The notes below the pieces were generated by a model. The model was not told the DNA's origin and ran no database searches. It saw nothing but the letters and a program-made list of their open reading frames with translations. Positions 54,069 through 64,000 of a DNA stretch of 64,000 bases are shown piece after piece. Source of the DNA: Actinomycetales bacterium (GTDB taxonomy: Bacteria > Actinomycetota > Actinomycetes > Mycobacteriales > Micromonosporaceae); contig PKFB01000058.1 in the NCBI GenBank assembly GCA_002919305.1, positions 62,001-126,000 of the forward strand. The letters run 5' to 3'. The position numbers were made by a program, and so were the translations under genes. Each line of letters begins with the position of its first letter. Within the stretch, counting starts at the first letter, position 1.

Positions 54069-54078
54069 GGGAGGCGCC

Positions 54079-54718
<640 letters not shown>

Positions 54719-54726
<8 letters not shown>

Positions 54727-55443
54727 CAACAACAGCCGCCCCGCCGACGAGGTCCAGGGTCAGGCCGGGGCGATCGAAAACCGGGAGCGCGCCGCGAACA
54801 GCCCCGCCTCTCAGCCGATCGGCAAGGGCATGTTCGGGGTCACCGGCTCCGGCGACACCTCTGGCTTCTCTGGATTGGTACGCCGCGCGCCGGCGATCGT
54901 GGAGACGCCACGGCCCTACGGCGGCTACTTCGACGAGGTCGTCGACGCGTTGCAGGAGGCGTACCCGGCGTTCCACGACGCGGTCGAGAAGATCGTCGTG
55001 GACCGCGGTGAGCTCACGATTTACATCCGGGCGGAGCGGATCGCCGAAGTCTGCGCCGTGCTGCGGGACGACCCCAGCCTCCGGTTCGAGCTGTGCAACA
55101 GCGTGTCCGGGGTGGATTACATCCACGATCCGCGTCGACTCCACGTGGTCTACCACCTGACGTCGATGACCTACCGGCGGCGGATTCGGCTGGAGGTCGC
55201 CGTCAGCGTGGACAACCCACACGTGCCGAGCGTGACCAGCGTCTACCCCACCGCCGACTGGCAGGAGCGGGAGACCTACGACATGTTCGGGGTCATCTTC
55301 GATGGCCACCCGAACCTCACCCGGATCTTGATGCCCGACGACTGGGAGGGCTTCCCCCAGCGCAAGGACTACCCTCTCGGCGGTGTTCCGGTGGAGTACA
55401 AGGGCGCTGAAATACCGCCACCTGACGAGCGGAGGGCCTACAA

Positions 55444-55447
<4 letters not shown>
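54719..55447 (+). CDS. nuoC: NADH-quinone oxidoreductase subunit C
   Basis: A 242-residue 30-kDa-type subunit. About 60 N-terminal residues are disordered and not typical of E. coli NuoCD. The core shows [33 protein letters not shown] and the signature [20 protein letters not shown] with [16 protein letters not shown]. The GTG start at 54719 lies inside the nuoB end, after AGGAGG. Separate from nuoD, as in actinobacteria. Confidence 0.95.
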
Positions 55448-56756
<1,309 letters not shown>

Positions 56757-56760
<4 letters not shown>

Positions 56761-57554
56761 TGGCAACGCACAATGTCCGCGGTGATGAGGGCAACGTCCG
56801 TGAGGGCGAGGTCCGCGACGAGGGTCGGACCACCTCTGGACCGCCTCCCCTGACAGACGCCACCCGCGAGAAGGCGCGCGAGATCATGGCCCGCTACCCG
56901 CGGGGACGCGAGCGTTCGGCGCTGCTGCCGATGCTGCACTTGGTGCAGTCCGAGCAGGGGTACATCACCCCGGAGGGCATCGCGTTCTGCGCCGAGATGC
57001 TGGGCATCACCAAGGCGCAGGTCGCCGCCGTGTCGACCTTCTACACCATGTTCAAGCGGCGGCCAACCGGTGACTGGCTGGTCAGCGTCTGCACCAACAC
57101 CATGTGCGGCGTGCTTGGCGGGGACAAGATCTACAAGACCCTCTCCGAGTACCTGGGCGTCGGTCATGACGAGACCACACCGGACGGGAAGATCACCCTG
57201 GAGCACACCGAGTGCCTGGCGGCGTGCGACTACGCCCCGGTGATGACCGTCAACTACGAGTTCTTCGACCGGATGGACCCCGACAGCGCCCTGGAAGTGG
57301 TCCAGCGGCTGCAGAACGGGGAGCGTCCCACCCCCACCCGGGGTGCCCGGCTGTGCACCTTCCGGGAGATTTCCCGGCAGCTGGCCGGTTGGGCCGATGA
57401 CCGGGAGGGCGCCGTGGGCGAGGGACGCGCCGGCGAGCCGACGTTGGCGGGTAACCGGTTGGCCGAGCGCTACGGCATCTCGGTCGCGGGATTCGATCCG
57501 AGTACGCCGATCCGCAAGGCGGCCGACGCCGCGGAGAAGGGGGGCTCGAAGTGA
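56757..57554 (+). CDS. nuoE: NADH-quinone oxidoreductase subunit E
   Basis: A 265-residue 24-kDa-type subunit with the N1a 2Fe-2S site: [11 protein letters not shown] and [12 protein letters not shown] provide the four Cys. The C-terminal 70 residues (after [13 protein letters not shown]) are an extension rich in Gly/Arg/Ala compared with E. coli NuoE. ATG at 56757 overlaps the nuoD stop; a second ATG follows at once. Confidence 0.94.
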
Positions 57555-58870
57555 CGGCTCCTTCCCAGCGGGCGCTCAGCAGACTTACGCCCGTCCTCAC
57601 CAAGCGCTGGCTGTCCCCGGACGCCTGGCGGTTGGACGTTTACGAACGCTTGGATGGCTACACCGCGCTGCGGAAGGCCCTGGCAGCCCACCCCGACGAT
57701 CTGATCCAGCTGGTGAAGGATTCCGGGCTGCGCGGCCGGGGTGGCGCCGGCTTCCCCACTGGGTTGAAGTGGAGCTTCATTCCGCAGGACGGCAAGCCGC
57801 ACTACCTGGTGGTCAACGCCGACGAAGGCGAGCCGGGTACCTGCAAGGACTTGCCGTTGATGATGGCCGATCCGCACAGCCTGGTTGAGGGCATCATCAT
57901 CTCCGCGTACGCCATCCGTGCCAACAACGCCTTCATCTACATCCGGGGTGAGGCGGTCCACGCGGCACGCCGGTTGCGGCATGCGGTGAACGAGGCGTAC
58001 GCCGCCGGCTACCTGGGGAAGAACATTCTGGGATCCGGGTTCGACTTGGACCTGGTGGTCCACAGCGGGGCGGGCGCCTACATCTGTGGCGAGGAGACCG
58101 CGCTGCTGGACTCCTTGGAGGGGTACCGGGGGCAGCCGCGGTTGAAGCCGCCGTTCCCGGCCACCCACGGTCTGTACGGCGGTCCCACGGTGGTCAACAA
58201 CGTGGAGACCATCTGCTCGATCCCCTATCTGGTGCTGGGTGGCGCCGAGTGGTGGCGGAGCATGGGGACCGAGAAGTCGCCGGGTCCGAAGATCTACTCG
58301 ATCTCCGGGCGGGTGGTGAACCCCGGACAGTACGAATGCTCGCTGGGTACCACCTTGCGGGACCTGTTGGAGCTGGCCGGCGGGATGCAGCCAGGGCACC
58401 AGTTGCGGTTCTGGACCCCTGGTGGATCCTCCACCCCGCTGCTCACCGAGGAGCATTTGGACCTGCCCTTGGACTTCGACAGCGTGGCGGCGGCCGGTTC
58501 GATGCTGGGTACCACCGCGGTCCAGGTCTTCAGCGACAAGGACTGCCCGGTGTACGCGGCGTACCGATGGATCATGTTCTACGCCCACGAGTCCTGCGGT
58601 AAGTGCACTCCCTGCCGGGAGGGCAACTACTGGATGGTGCAGGTGTTGCGCCGCATTCTGTCGGGCAAGGGCAGCCACGCCGACCTGGATCTGCTGCTGG
58701 ATGCCTGCGACAACCTGCTCGGGCGTTCGTTCTGCGCGCTCGGGGACGGTGCCACCAGCTGCGTCACTTCGTCGATCAAGTACTTCAAGCAGGACTACCT
58801 GGACTACATCGAGGGACGTAAGGCGCCACTGCTGTCGCCCAACGAGGCGGATCTGGTGGGAGCGCACTGA
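57551..58870 (+). CDS. nuoF: NADH-quinone oxidoreductase subunit F (NADH- and FMN-binding)
   Basis: A 439-residue subunit oxidising NADH. Glycine-rich NADH/FMN sites appear as GLRGRGGAGFPTGLKW and the segment YLVVNADEGEPGTCKD; GAYICGEETALLDSLEG follows. The N3 4Fe-4S cluster ligands are in ESCGKCTPCREG and the distal SFCALGDGA. GTG 57551 overlaps nuoE. A 40-bp gap leads to nuoG. Confidence 0.96.
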   Translation: MTAPSQRALSRLTPVLTKRWLSPDAWRLDVYERLDGYTALRKALAAHPDDLIQLVKDSGLRGRGGAGFPTGLKWSFIPQDGKPHYLVVNADEGEPGTCKDLPLMMADPHSLVEGIIISAYAIRANNAFIYIRGEAVHAARRLRHAVNEAYAAGYLGKNILGSGFDLDLVVHSGAGAYICGEETALLDSLEGYRGQPRLKPPFPATHGLYGGPTVVNNVETICSIPYLVLGGAEWWRSMGTEKSPGPKIYSISGRVVNPGQYECSLGTTLRDLLELAGGMQPGHQLRFWTPGGSSTPLLTEEHLDLPLDFDSVAAAGSMLGTTAVQVFSDKDCPVYAAYRWIMFYAHESCGKCTPCREGNYWMVQVLRRILSGKGSHADLDLLLDACDNLLGRSFCALGDGATSCVTSSIKYFKQDYLDYIEGRKAPLLSPNEADLVGAH

Positions 58871-58910
58871 CGATGCATGAGGCAACAGCGGCAACCCGGG
58901 GGGATCGGAT

Positions 58911-61382
58911 ATGACCGTCGCACCTGAGAAGGGGCAGGCCGTCGAGACGGTCACCCTCACCATCGACGGCATCGAGGTCACCGTGCCCAAGGGCACCCTG
59001 GTGATCCGGGCCGCCGAGCAGTTGGGTATCGCCATCCCCCGCTTCTGCGACCACCCCCTGCTCAAGCCCGCCGGTGCCTGCCGGCAGTGCCTGGTTGAGG
59101 TGGAGATGGGTGGCCGCAAGATGCCCAAACCCCAGGCGTCCTGCACCATCACCGCCACCGACGGCATGGTGGTCAAGACCCAGCTCACCTCCGAGGTCGC
59201 CCGCAAGGCCCAGGAGGGGATCATGGAGTTCCTCCTGATCAACCACCCCCTGGACTGCCCGATGTGCGACAAGGGTGGCGAGTGCCCCCTGCAGAACCAG
59301 GCGATGTCGACCGGGCGCCCGGAGTCTCGGTTCACCGAGAAGAAGCGGGAGTACCCCAAGCCGTTGGCGATCTCCAGCCAGATCCTGCTGGACCGGGAAC
59401 GCTGCATTCTGTGCCAGCGCTGCACCCGGTTCTCCGATGAGATCGCCGGCGACAAGTTCATCGACTTGATGGACCGCTCATCGCTGGAGCAGATCGGCAT
59501 CTTCCAGGATGAGCCGTTCAACTCCTACTTCTCTGGCAACACCGTCCAGATCTGCCCGGTGGGTGCCCTGACCGGTGCGCAGTACCGGTTCCGGGCTCGG
59601 CCCTTCGATCTGGTCTCCACCCCCAGCATCTGCGAGCACTGCTCGGCCGGTTGCGCGCAGCGCACCGACTGGCGGCGTAACAAGGTGCTGCGTCGGCTGG
59701 CCGGTGAGGACCCCGAGGTCAACGAGGAGTGGAACTGCGACAAGGGGCGTTGGGCGTTCCAGTACGCCACCGCCCGTGATCGCCTCACCACCCCGCTGGT
59801 CCGGGACGCCCGAACCGGTGAGCTGCGGCAGGCCAGCTGGTCGGAGGCGTTCGCCGTCGCCGCCGAAGGACTGGCCCGGGCCAAGGCCCAAGGCGGGGTG
59901 GGTGTGCTCACCGGTGGTCGGCTCACCGTTGAGGACGCCTACGCGTACGCCAAGTTCGCCCGGGTGGTGCTCGGCACCAACGACATTGACTTCCGGGCCC
60001 GTCCGCACTCGGCCGAGGAGGCGGAGTTCCTGGCCGCCCGGGTCAGCGGCGTCAACCCGGCCAGCGGTGGGGTCACCTACTCCGAGATCGAGAACGCCAG
60101 CACGGCGTTGCTGGTGGGGCTGGAGCCGGAGGAGGAGGTCCCGATCCTCTTCCTGCGGCTGCGGAAGGCCGCCACCAAGAAGCGTCTGAAGGTGTACGGG
60201 GTGCAGCCCTTCACCACCCCGGGCTTGTCGAAGCTGAAGGCCACCCTGATCCCGACCGTTCCCGGCAGCGAAGCCGCGCTGCTGGCGGAGTTGTGCGGCG
60301 ATTCGCCGCTGGCGCTGGAGCCCGCGGAGGCGGCCCGTCAGGCGCTGCGGGAGCCCGGCGCGGTGATCCTGGTCGGGGAGCGGCTGGCCACCATCCCGGG
60401 CGCGCTGTCCGCGGTCGCCCGACTAGCGGACGTCACCGGCGCCCGGCTGGCCTGGGTGCCCCGGCGGGCCGGTGACCGTGGTGCTGTGGACGCCGGCTGC
60501 CTGCCCAACCTGCTGCCGGGCGCCCGTCCGGTCACCGATGAGGTCGCGCGCACCGAGATGGAGCAGTACTGGGGTCTGCCGGCCGGCAGCCTGCCGGCGG
60601 AGCCGGGGCGTGACCTCTCCCAGATCCTGGCGGCGGCCGGAAACGGCCAGCTGGCTGGTTTGGTGGTGGCCGGTGTCGAGTTGGTCGACCTGGCCGACCC
60701 CCGGGCCGCGGAGGAAGCCTTGGATGCACTGCGGGCGGCCGGTGGTTTCCTGGTCAGCCTAGAGCTGCGGATGTCGGCGGTGGCCCGCCGCGCCGACGTG
60801 GTGTTCCCGGTGGCGCCGGCGGTCGAGAAGGCCGGAAGCTACCTGAACTGGGAGGGGCGGGTCCGCTCCTTCGACGCGGTTCTGAACACCGGTGCCCTGC
60901 CCGACTGCCGGGTGCTCGACGAGATCGCCGAGGAGATGGGCGTGTCGCTGGGCACCGATACGGTTCGCAACGCGCGTACCGAGCTGGGACGACTGCCCGC
61001 CACCGAGGCGCCCACCCCACTGACTCCCTGGTACCCGGCGGCCGAACACGGCACGCCCGAGGCGGGCCAGGCGGTGCTGGCTACCTGGCACCACCTGCTC
61101 GACGAGGGAAGCCTGCAAGACGAGGAACCACACCTGGCTGGCACCCGGCGTACCCCGGTTGTCCGGCTGTCGCCGGCGACCGCCGCCGAGATCGGGGCCA
61201 GCGACGGGGAACCGGTGACCGTGGGAACCTCGCGAGGCGCGATCACGCTGCCTTTGGCGGTGACCGACATGCCTGACCGTGTCGTGTGGCTGCCCACCAA
61301 TTCGCCCGGCTCCACGGTGCGCCGGCTGCTCGGAGTGGACGCCGGGGCCGTGGTCTCGATCAGTTCCGGGGGTAACTCGTGA
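58911..61382 (+). CDS. nuoG: NADH-quinone oxidoreductase subunit G
   Basis: An 823-residue subunit with a ferredoxin-like 2Fe-2S domain ([20 protein letters not shown]), a His/Cys-ligated 4Fe-4S domain ([17 protein letters not shown]), another 4Fe-4S site ([14 protein letters not shown]) and the additional set [20 protein letters not shown] that starts the molybdopterin-oxidoreductase-like part. The C-terminal half has the MopB fold without an obvious cofactor role. Electrons pass from NuoF through these clusters to NuoI and NuoB. Starts 40 bp after nuoF and its stop overlaps nuoH. Confidence 0.95.
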   Translation: MTVAPEKGQAVETVTLTIDGIEVTVPKGTLVIRAAEQLGIAIPRFCDHPLLKPAGACRQCLVEVEMGGRKMPKPQASCTITATDGMVVKTQLTSEVARKAQEGIMEFLLINHPLDCPMCDKGGECPLQNQAMSTGRPESRFTEKKREYPKPLAISSQILLDRERCILCQRCTRFSDEIAGDKFIDLMDRSSLEQIGIFQDEPFNSYFSGNTVQICPVGALTGAQYRFRARPFDLVSTPSICEHCSAGCAQRTDWRRNKVLRRLAGEDPEVNEEWNCDKGRWAFQYATARDRLTTPLVRDARTGELRQASWSEAFAVAAEGLARAKAQGGVGVLTGGRLTVEDAYAYAKFARVVLGTNDIDFRARPHSAEEAEFLAARVSGVNPASGGVTYSEIENASTALLVGLEPEEEVPILFLRLRKAATKKRLKVYGVQPFTTPGLSKLKATLIPTVPGSEAALLAELCGDSPLALEPAEAARQALREPGAVILVGERLATIPGALSAVARLADVTGARLAWVPRRAGDRGAVDAGCLPNLLPGARPVTDEVARTEMEQYWGLPAGSLPAEPGRDLSQILAAAGNGQLAGLVVAGVELVDLADPRAAEEALDALRAAGGFLVSLELRMSAVARRADVVFPVAPAVEKAGSYLNWEGRVRSFDAVLNTGALPDCRVLDEIAEEMGVSLGTDTVRNARTELGRLPATEAPTPLTPWYPAAEHGTPEAGQAVLATWHHLLDEGSLQDEEPHLAGTRRTPVVRLSPATAAEIGASDGEPVTVGTSRGAITLPLAVTDMPDRVVWLPTNSPGSTVRRLLGVDAGAVVSISSGGNS

Positions 61383-62767
61383 ACCCGCTAGCGGAGCGCA
61401 CCGACTGGTACGCCGACTCCCTGACGGCCGCATCGGAGGTAGAGGGGTTCGGTCGTGACCCGTGGTGGCTGATCATCGGGAAGATCCTGGCGATCTTCCT
61501 CTTCCTGATCGTGATGACGATCTTCACGATCTGGTATGAGCGCCGGGTCGTGGGGCGGATGCAGCACCGTCCCGGGCCGAACCGGGCTGGACCGTTCGGA
61601 CTTCTGCAGAGCGTCGCGGACGCCTTGAAGCTGGCCTTCAAGGAGGACATCACGGTCAGCGCGGCGGACCGACTGGTCTACTTCGCCGCTCCGATAATTT
61701 CCGTGACCGCCGCCTTCATCGGCTACTCGGTGATCCCCTTCGGGCCGGAGGTCAGCATCTTCGGGCACCGCACCGCGTTGCAGCTGGCCGATGTCGAAGT
61801 CTCGGTCCTGGTGGTGCTGGCGGCCTCCTCGATGGCGGTGTACGGCGTGGTCCTCGCCGGTTGGTCCTCAGGATCGCCGTACTCACTGCTGGGTGGTCTG
61901 CGGAGCGCGGCCCAGATGATCTCCTACGAGGTCGGCCTAGGGCTGTCGATCGTGGCGGTGTTCATGACCGCCGGGACGCTGTCCACCAGCGAGATCGTCG
62001 CCGCCCAGGAAGCGGGACAGCCGTACCAGATCGGTGGCTTCGAACTGACGCTGCCGGCGTGGTACGCGATCCTGTTGTTCCCCAGCTTCATGATCTTCCT
62101 GATCTCGATGGTCGGTGAGACCAACCGCGCGCCCTTCGACCTGCCCGAGGCCGAAAGCGAGCTGGTGGGTGGTTTCCACACCGAGTACTCCTCGTTGAAG
62201 TTCGCGCTGTTCTTCCTCGCGGAGTACATCGCGATGATGACCATGTCGGGGATACTCATCACCCTGTTCCTCGGTGGGTGGCGAGCGCCCTGGCCGATCT
62301 CGCTGTGGGACGGAGCTAACAGCGGATGGTGGCCGCTGCTGTGGTTCACCGGCAAGCTGCTGATCCTGCTGTTCGTCTTCATCTGGCTGCGCGGTACGCT
62401 GCCGCGGCTGCGGTACGACCAGTTCATGCACCTGGGCTGGAAGGTCATCCTGCCGATCAGCCTGGCGTGGATCGTGGTACTGGGCGGGATCCGCGCCGTC
62501 AACGACTCGGCTGATTCCGAGTACCTGTGGCTGACCGTGGTGGGCCTGGTGTCGCTGGTCGCCCTGCTCATCTACCTGTTGCCGCGTCCTAAGGACGTCC
62601 GGCCGCAGCTCGATCCAGGGGCGGGTGGATTCCCGATCCCACCGCTGGATCTGGAGGTGCCGCCCAGCCCGCGCGCGGCACGTCTGCCGGCGGCCCGGCA
62701 GGCTACGCGGCAGGCGGTCTCCGCCGGTACCGCCGACACCGCCAGCACCGGGCCCAAGGAGGGGTGA
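61379..62767 (+). CDS. nuoH: NADH-quinone oxidoreductase subunit H
   Basis: A 462-residue membrane subunit with eight or more helices at the junction with the peripheral arm. Seen: [58 protein letters not shown] and WIRLRGTLPR-type segment ([20 protein letters not shown]). The C-terminal 70 residues form a Pro/Ala-rich cytoplasmic tail longer than in E. coli. GTG start overlaps nuoG by four bases. Confidence 0.96.
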   Translation: MNPLAERTDWYADSLTAASEVEGFGRDPWWLIIGKILAIFLFLIVMTIFTIWYERRVVGRMQHRPGPNRAGPFGLLQSVADALKLAFKEDITVSAADRLVYFAAPIISVTAAFIGYSVIPFGPEVSIFGHRTALQLADVEVSVLVVLAASSMAVYGVVLAGWSSGSPYSLLGGLRSAAQMISYEVGLGLSIVAVFMTAGTLSTSEIVAAQEAGQPYQIGGFELTLPAWYAILLFPSFMIFLISMVGETNRAPFDLPEAESELVGGFHTEYSSLKFALFFLAEYIAMMTMSGILITLFLGGWRAPWPISLWDGANSGWWPLLWFTGKLLILLFVFIWLRGTLPRLRYDQFMHLGWKVILPISLAWIVVLGGIRAVNDSADSEYLWLTVVGLVSLVALLIYLLPRPKDVRPQLDPGAGGFPIPPLDLEVPPSPRAARLPAARQATRQAVSAGTADTASTGPKEG

Positions 62768-62770
62768 GGC

Positions 62771-63334
62771 ATGTTCGAGTCCATCAAGGGCTTCGGTGTG
62801 ACCTTCTCGCACATGTTTAAGAAGGTCGTCACCGAGGAGTACCCGGAGGTGCGTAAGCCCACCGCACCCCGGTACCACGGCCGTCACATTCTCAACCGGC
62901 ACCCGGACGGGCTGGAGAAGTGCGTCGGCTGTGAGCTGTGCGCGTGGGCCTGCCCTGCTGACGCGATCTACGTGGAAGGCGCGGACAACACCGAGCAGGA
63001 GCGTTACTCACCCGGTGAGCGGTACGCGGCCGTCTACCAGATCAACTACGCCCGCTGCATCTTCTGCGGTCTGTGCATCGAGGCCTGCCCGACTCGGTCG
63101 CTGACGATGAGCAACGAGTACGAGCTGGCCAGCGACAGCCGGGCCGATCTGATCTACACCAAGGAGCAGTTGCTCGCTCCGCTGCTGCCCGGTATGGAAG
63201 CGCCGCCTCATCCGATGCGGCTGGGCAACTCCGAGAAGGACTACTACATCTCGGGCCCGGACAACCCGGGCGCCTCGGCGGGGGCCGAGCGGGCGCCCTA
63301 CAGCACCGCGGGCCGTCAGGGGGGTGCGAGCTGA
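62771..63334 (+). CDS. nuoI: NADH-quinone oxidoreductase subunit I
   Basis: A 187-residue 8Fe-8S subunit. Two 4Fe-4S motifs: [18 protein letters not shown] and [16 protein letters not shown]. The C-terminus carries an extra 30-residue Ala/Gly-rich tail. It starts 3 bp after nuoH and its stop overlaps nuoJ by one base. Confidence 0.96.
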   Translation: MFESIKGFGVTFSHMFKKVVTEEYPEVRKPTAPRYHGRHILNRHPDGLEKCVGCELCAWACPADAIYVEGADNTEQERYSPGERYAAVYQINYARCIFCGLCIEACPTRSLTMSNEYELASDSRADLIYTKEQLLAPLLPGMEAPPHPMRLGNSEKDYYISGPDNPGASAGAERAPYSTAGRQGGAS

Positions 63335-64000
63335 TGGCCGACGTCACCACGGGCGAGCAGATAGTCTTCTGGATCCTGGCGCCGGTCGCGTTGGGCGGCG
63401 CCATCGGGATGGTGGCGGCCCGTAACGCCGTGCACTCCGCCCTGTTCCTGGTCTGCACCATGCTCTCCCTGGGCGTCTTCTATGTGGTGCAGGCCGGGGC
63501 GTTCATCGGGGTGGTGCAGGTGATCGTCTACACCGGCGCCATCATGATGCTGTTCCTGTTCGTGCTGATGCTGGTGGGACGGGACGCCTCCGACTCCCTG
63601 ATCGAGGTACTGCGTGGCCAACGGATGGCGGCCATCGTGCTCGGGATCGGGTTCGCTGGGCTGACCGCCACCGGGTTGGCCCGTGGACTGGGCGAGGTGG
63701 AGACCGAAGGTTTGGAGGCGGTCAACGCGGTCGGCAACGTGCCGGCGATCGCCGCCGAGCTCTTCACCCACTACGTGTTCGCCTTCGAGATCACCAGTGC
63801 TCTGCTGATCACCGCGGCGCTCGGGGCGATGGTGCTGGCCCACATCGAGCGTCGCAAGGGAGAGAGGCTGACACAGCGGGAGCGGTCGCGGGCCAGGTTC
63901 GCCCCGGGCAACTACCCCGCGCCCAAGGCCGGGCCGGGTGTGTTCGCCACCTCCGACTCTGTGGCTACCCCCGCCTTGCTGCCGGACCGGACCATCGCCG
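63334..64000 (+). CDS. nuoJ: NADH-quinone oxidoreductase subunit J, cut by the window end
   Basis: At least 222 residues of the NuoJ membrane subunit; the frame is open to the last base of the window. Five helices are visible, including VAARNAVHSALFLVCTMLSL and IGVVQVIVYTGAIMMLFLFV, which holds the conserved Tyr-Thr-Gly-Ala stretch with the pi-bulge helix. A hydrophilic tail (RARFAPGNYPAPKAGPG) follows. Its start overlaps the nuoI stop. nuoK to nuoN are presumably downstream. Confidence 0.94.
   Translation, partial: MADVTTGEQIVFWILAPVALGGAIGMVAARNAVHSALFLVCTMLSLGVFYVVQAGAFIGVVQVIVYTGAIMMLFLFVLMLVGRDASDSLIEVLRGQRMAAIVLGIGFAGLTATGLARGLGEVETEGLEAVNAVGNVPAIAAELFTHYVFAFEITSALLITAALGAMVLAHIERRKGERLTQRERSRARFAPGNYPAPKAGPGVFATSDSVATPALLPDRTIA

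Overview
The window is high-GC, densely packed DNA from an actinomycete. Evidence: a BldC-type regulator, a SARP/AfsR-type regulator, DUF4229, the futalosine (not Men) route to menaquinone, GTG starts, many ATGA/GTGA start-stop overlaps and GC-rich hairpin terminators. Gene order (UbiD-UbiA-UbiX-like genes, mqnA, mqnC, menG, a geranylgeranyl-reductase-type gene, nuoA onward) resembles the menaquinone/complex I region of Streptomyces and Micromonospora as I remember it. I cannot name a species.

Layout. 0.2-4.1 kb: late futalosine-pathway genes mqnL/ubiD, mqnP/ubiA and mqnM/ubiX, with a 58-residue orphan ORF between them. 4.4-12.0 kb (minus): a bldC-like gene, a putative glycolipid-binding protein, a 1468-residue zinc-ribbon/disordered/one-TM protein and a secreted NlpC/P60 hydrolase. 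12.4-13.1 kb: a protein built from the two ends of MqnE without its radical-SAM core. 13.2-19.9 kb: arylamine N-acetyltransferase, small membrane proteins, two PH-domain (YdbT/YdbS-like) proteins, a secreted C39-like peptidase and a DUF309 protein. 20.0-23.1 kb: cobalamin riboswitch and btuFCD. 23.3-26.3 kb: an NmrA-like reductase and a HelD-type helicase. 26.6-31.3 kb: mqnA, then paaABCDE.

31.3-47.4 kb is the accessory part: an AT-rich regulatory region, a 1033-residue SARP regulator, a tiny secreted peptide, a palindrome cluster, an IS701-like transposase that lacks a catalytic Asp, and a co-directional set of seven genes (NDP-sugar nucleotidyltransferase-like, GlgX, a three-part AGE-epimerase/STAS protein, a DJ-1 protein, a benzoylformate-decarboxylase-like ThDP enzyme, a second DJ-1/PfpI protein, and a tandem EthD protein). 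I know of no described pathway with this combination, and it is the best candidate here for an undescribed system.

47.6-64.0 kb returns to core respiration: mqnC and menG (overlapping), a VOC protein and a membrane-anchored protein on the minus strand, a menaquinone-reductase-like flavoprotein, and nuoA to nuoJ (cut by the window end). Functionally the window links menaquinone synthesis and saturation to the complex I that reduces it. Starts were chosen by Shine-Dalgarno spacing, overlaps and remembered family lengths; no database search was possible.
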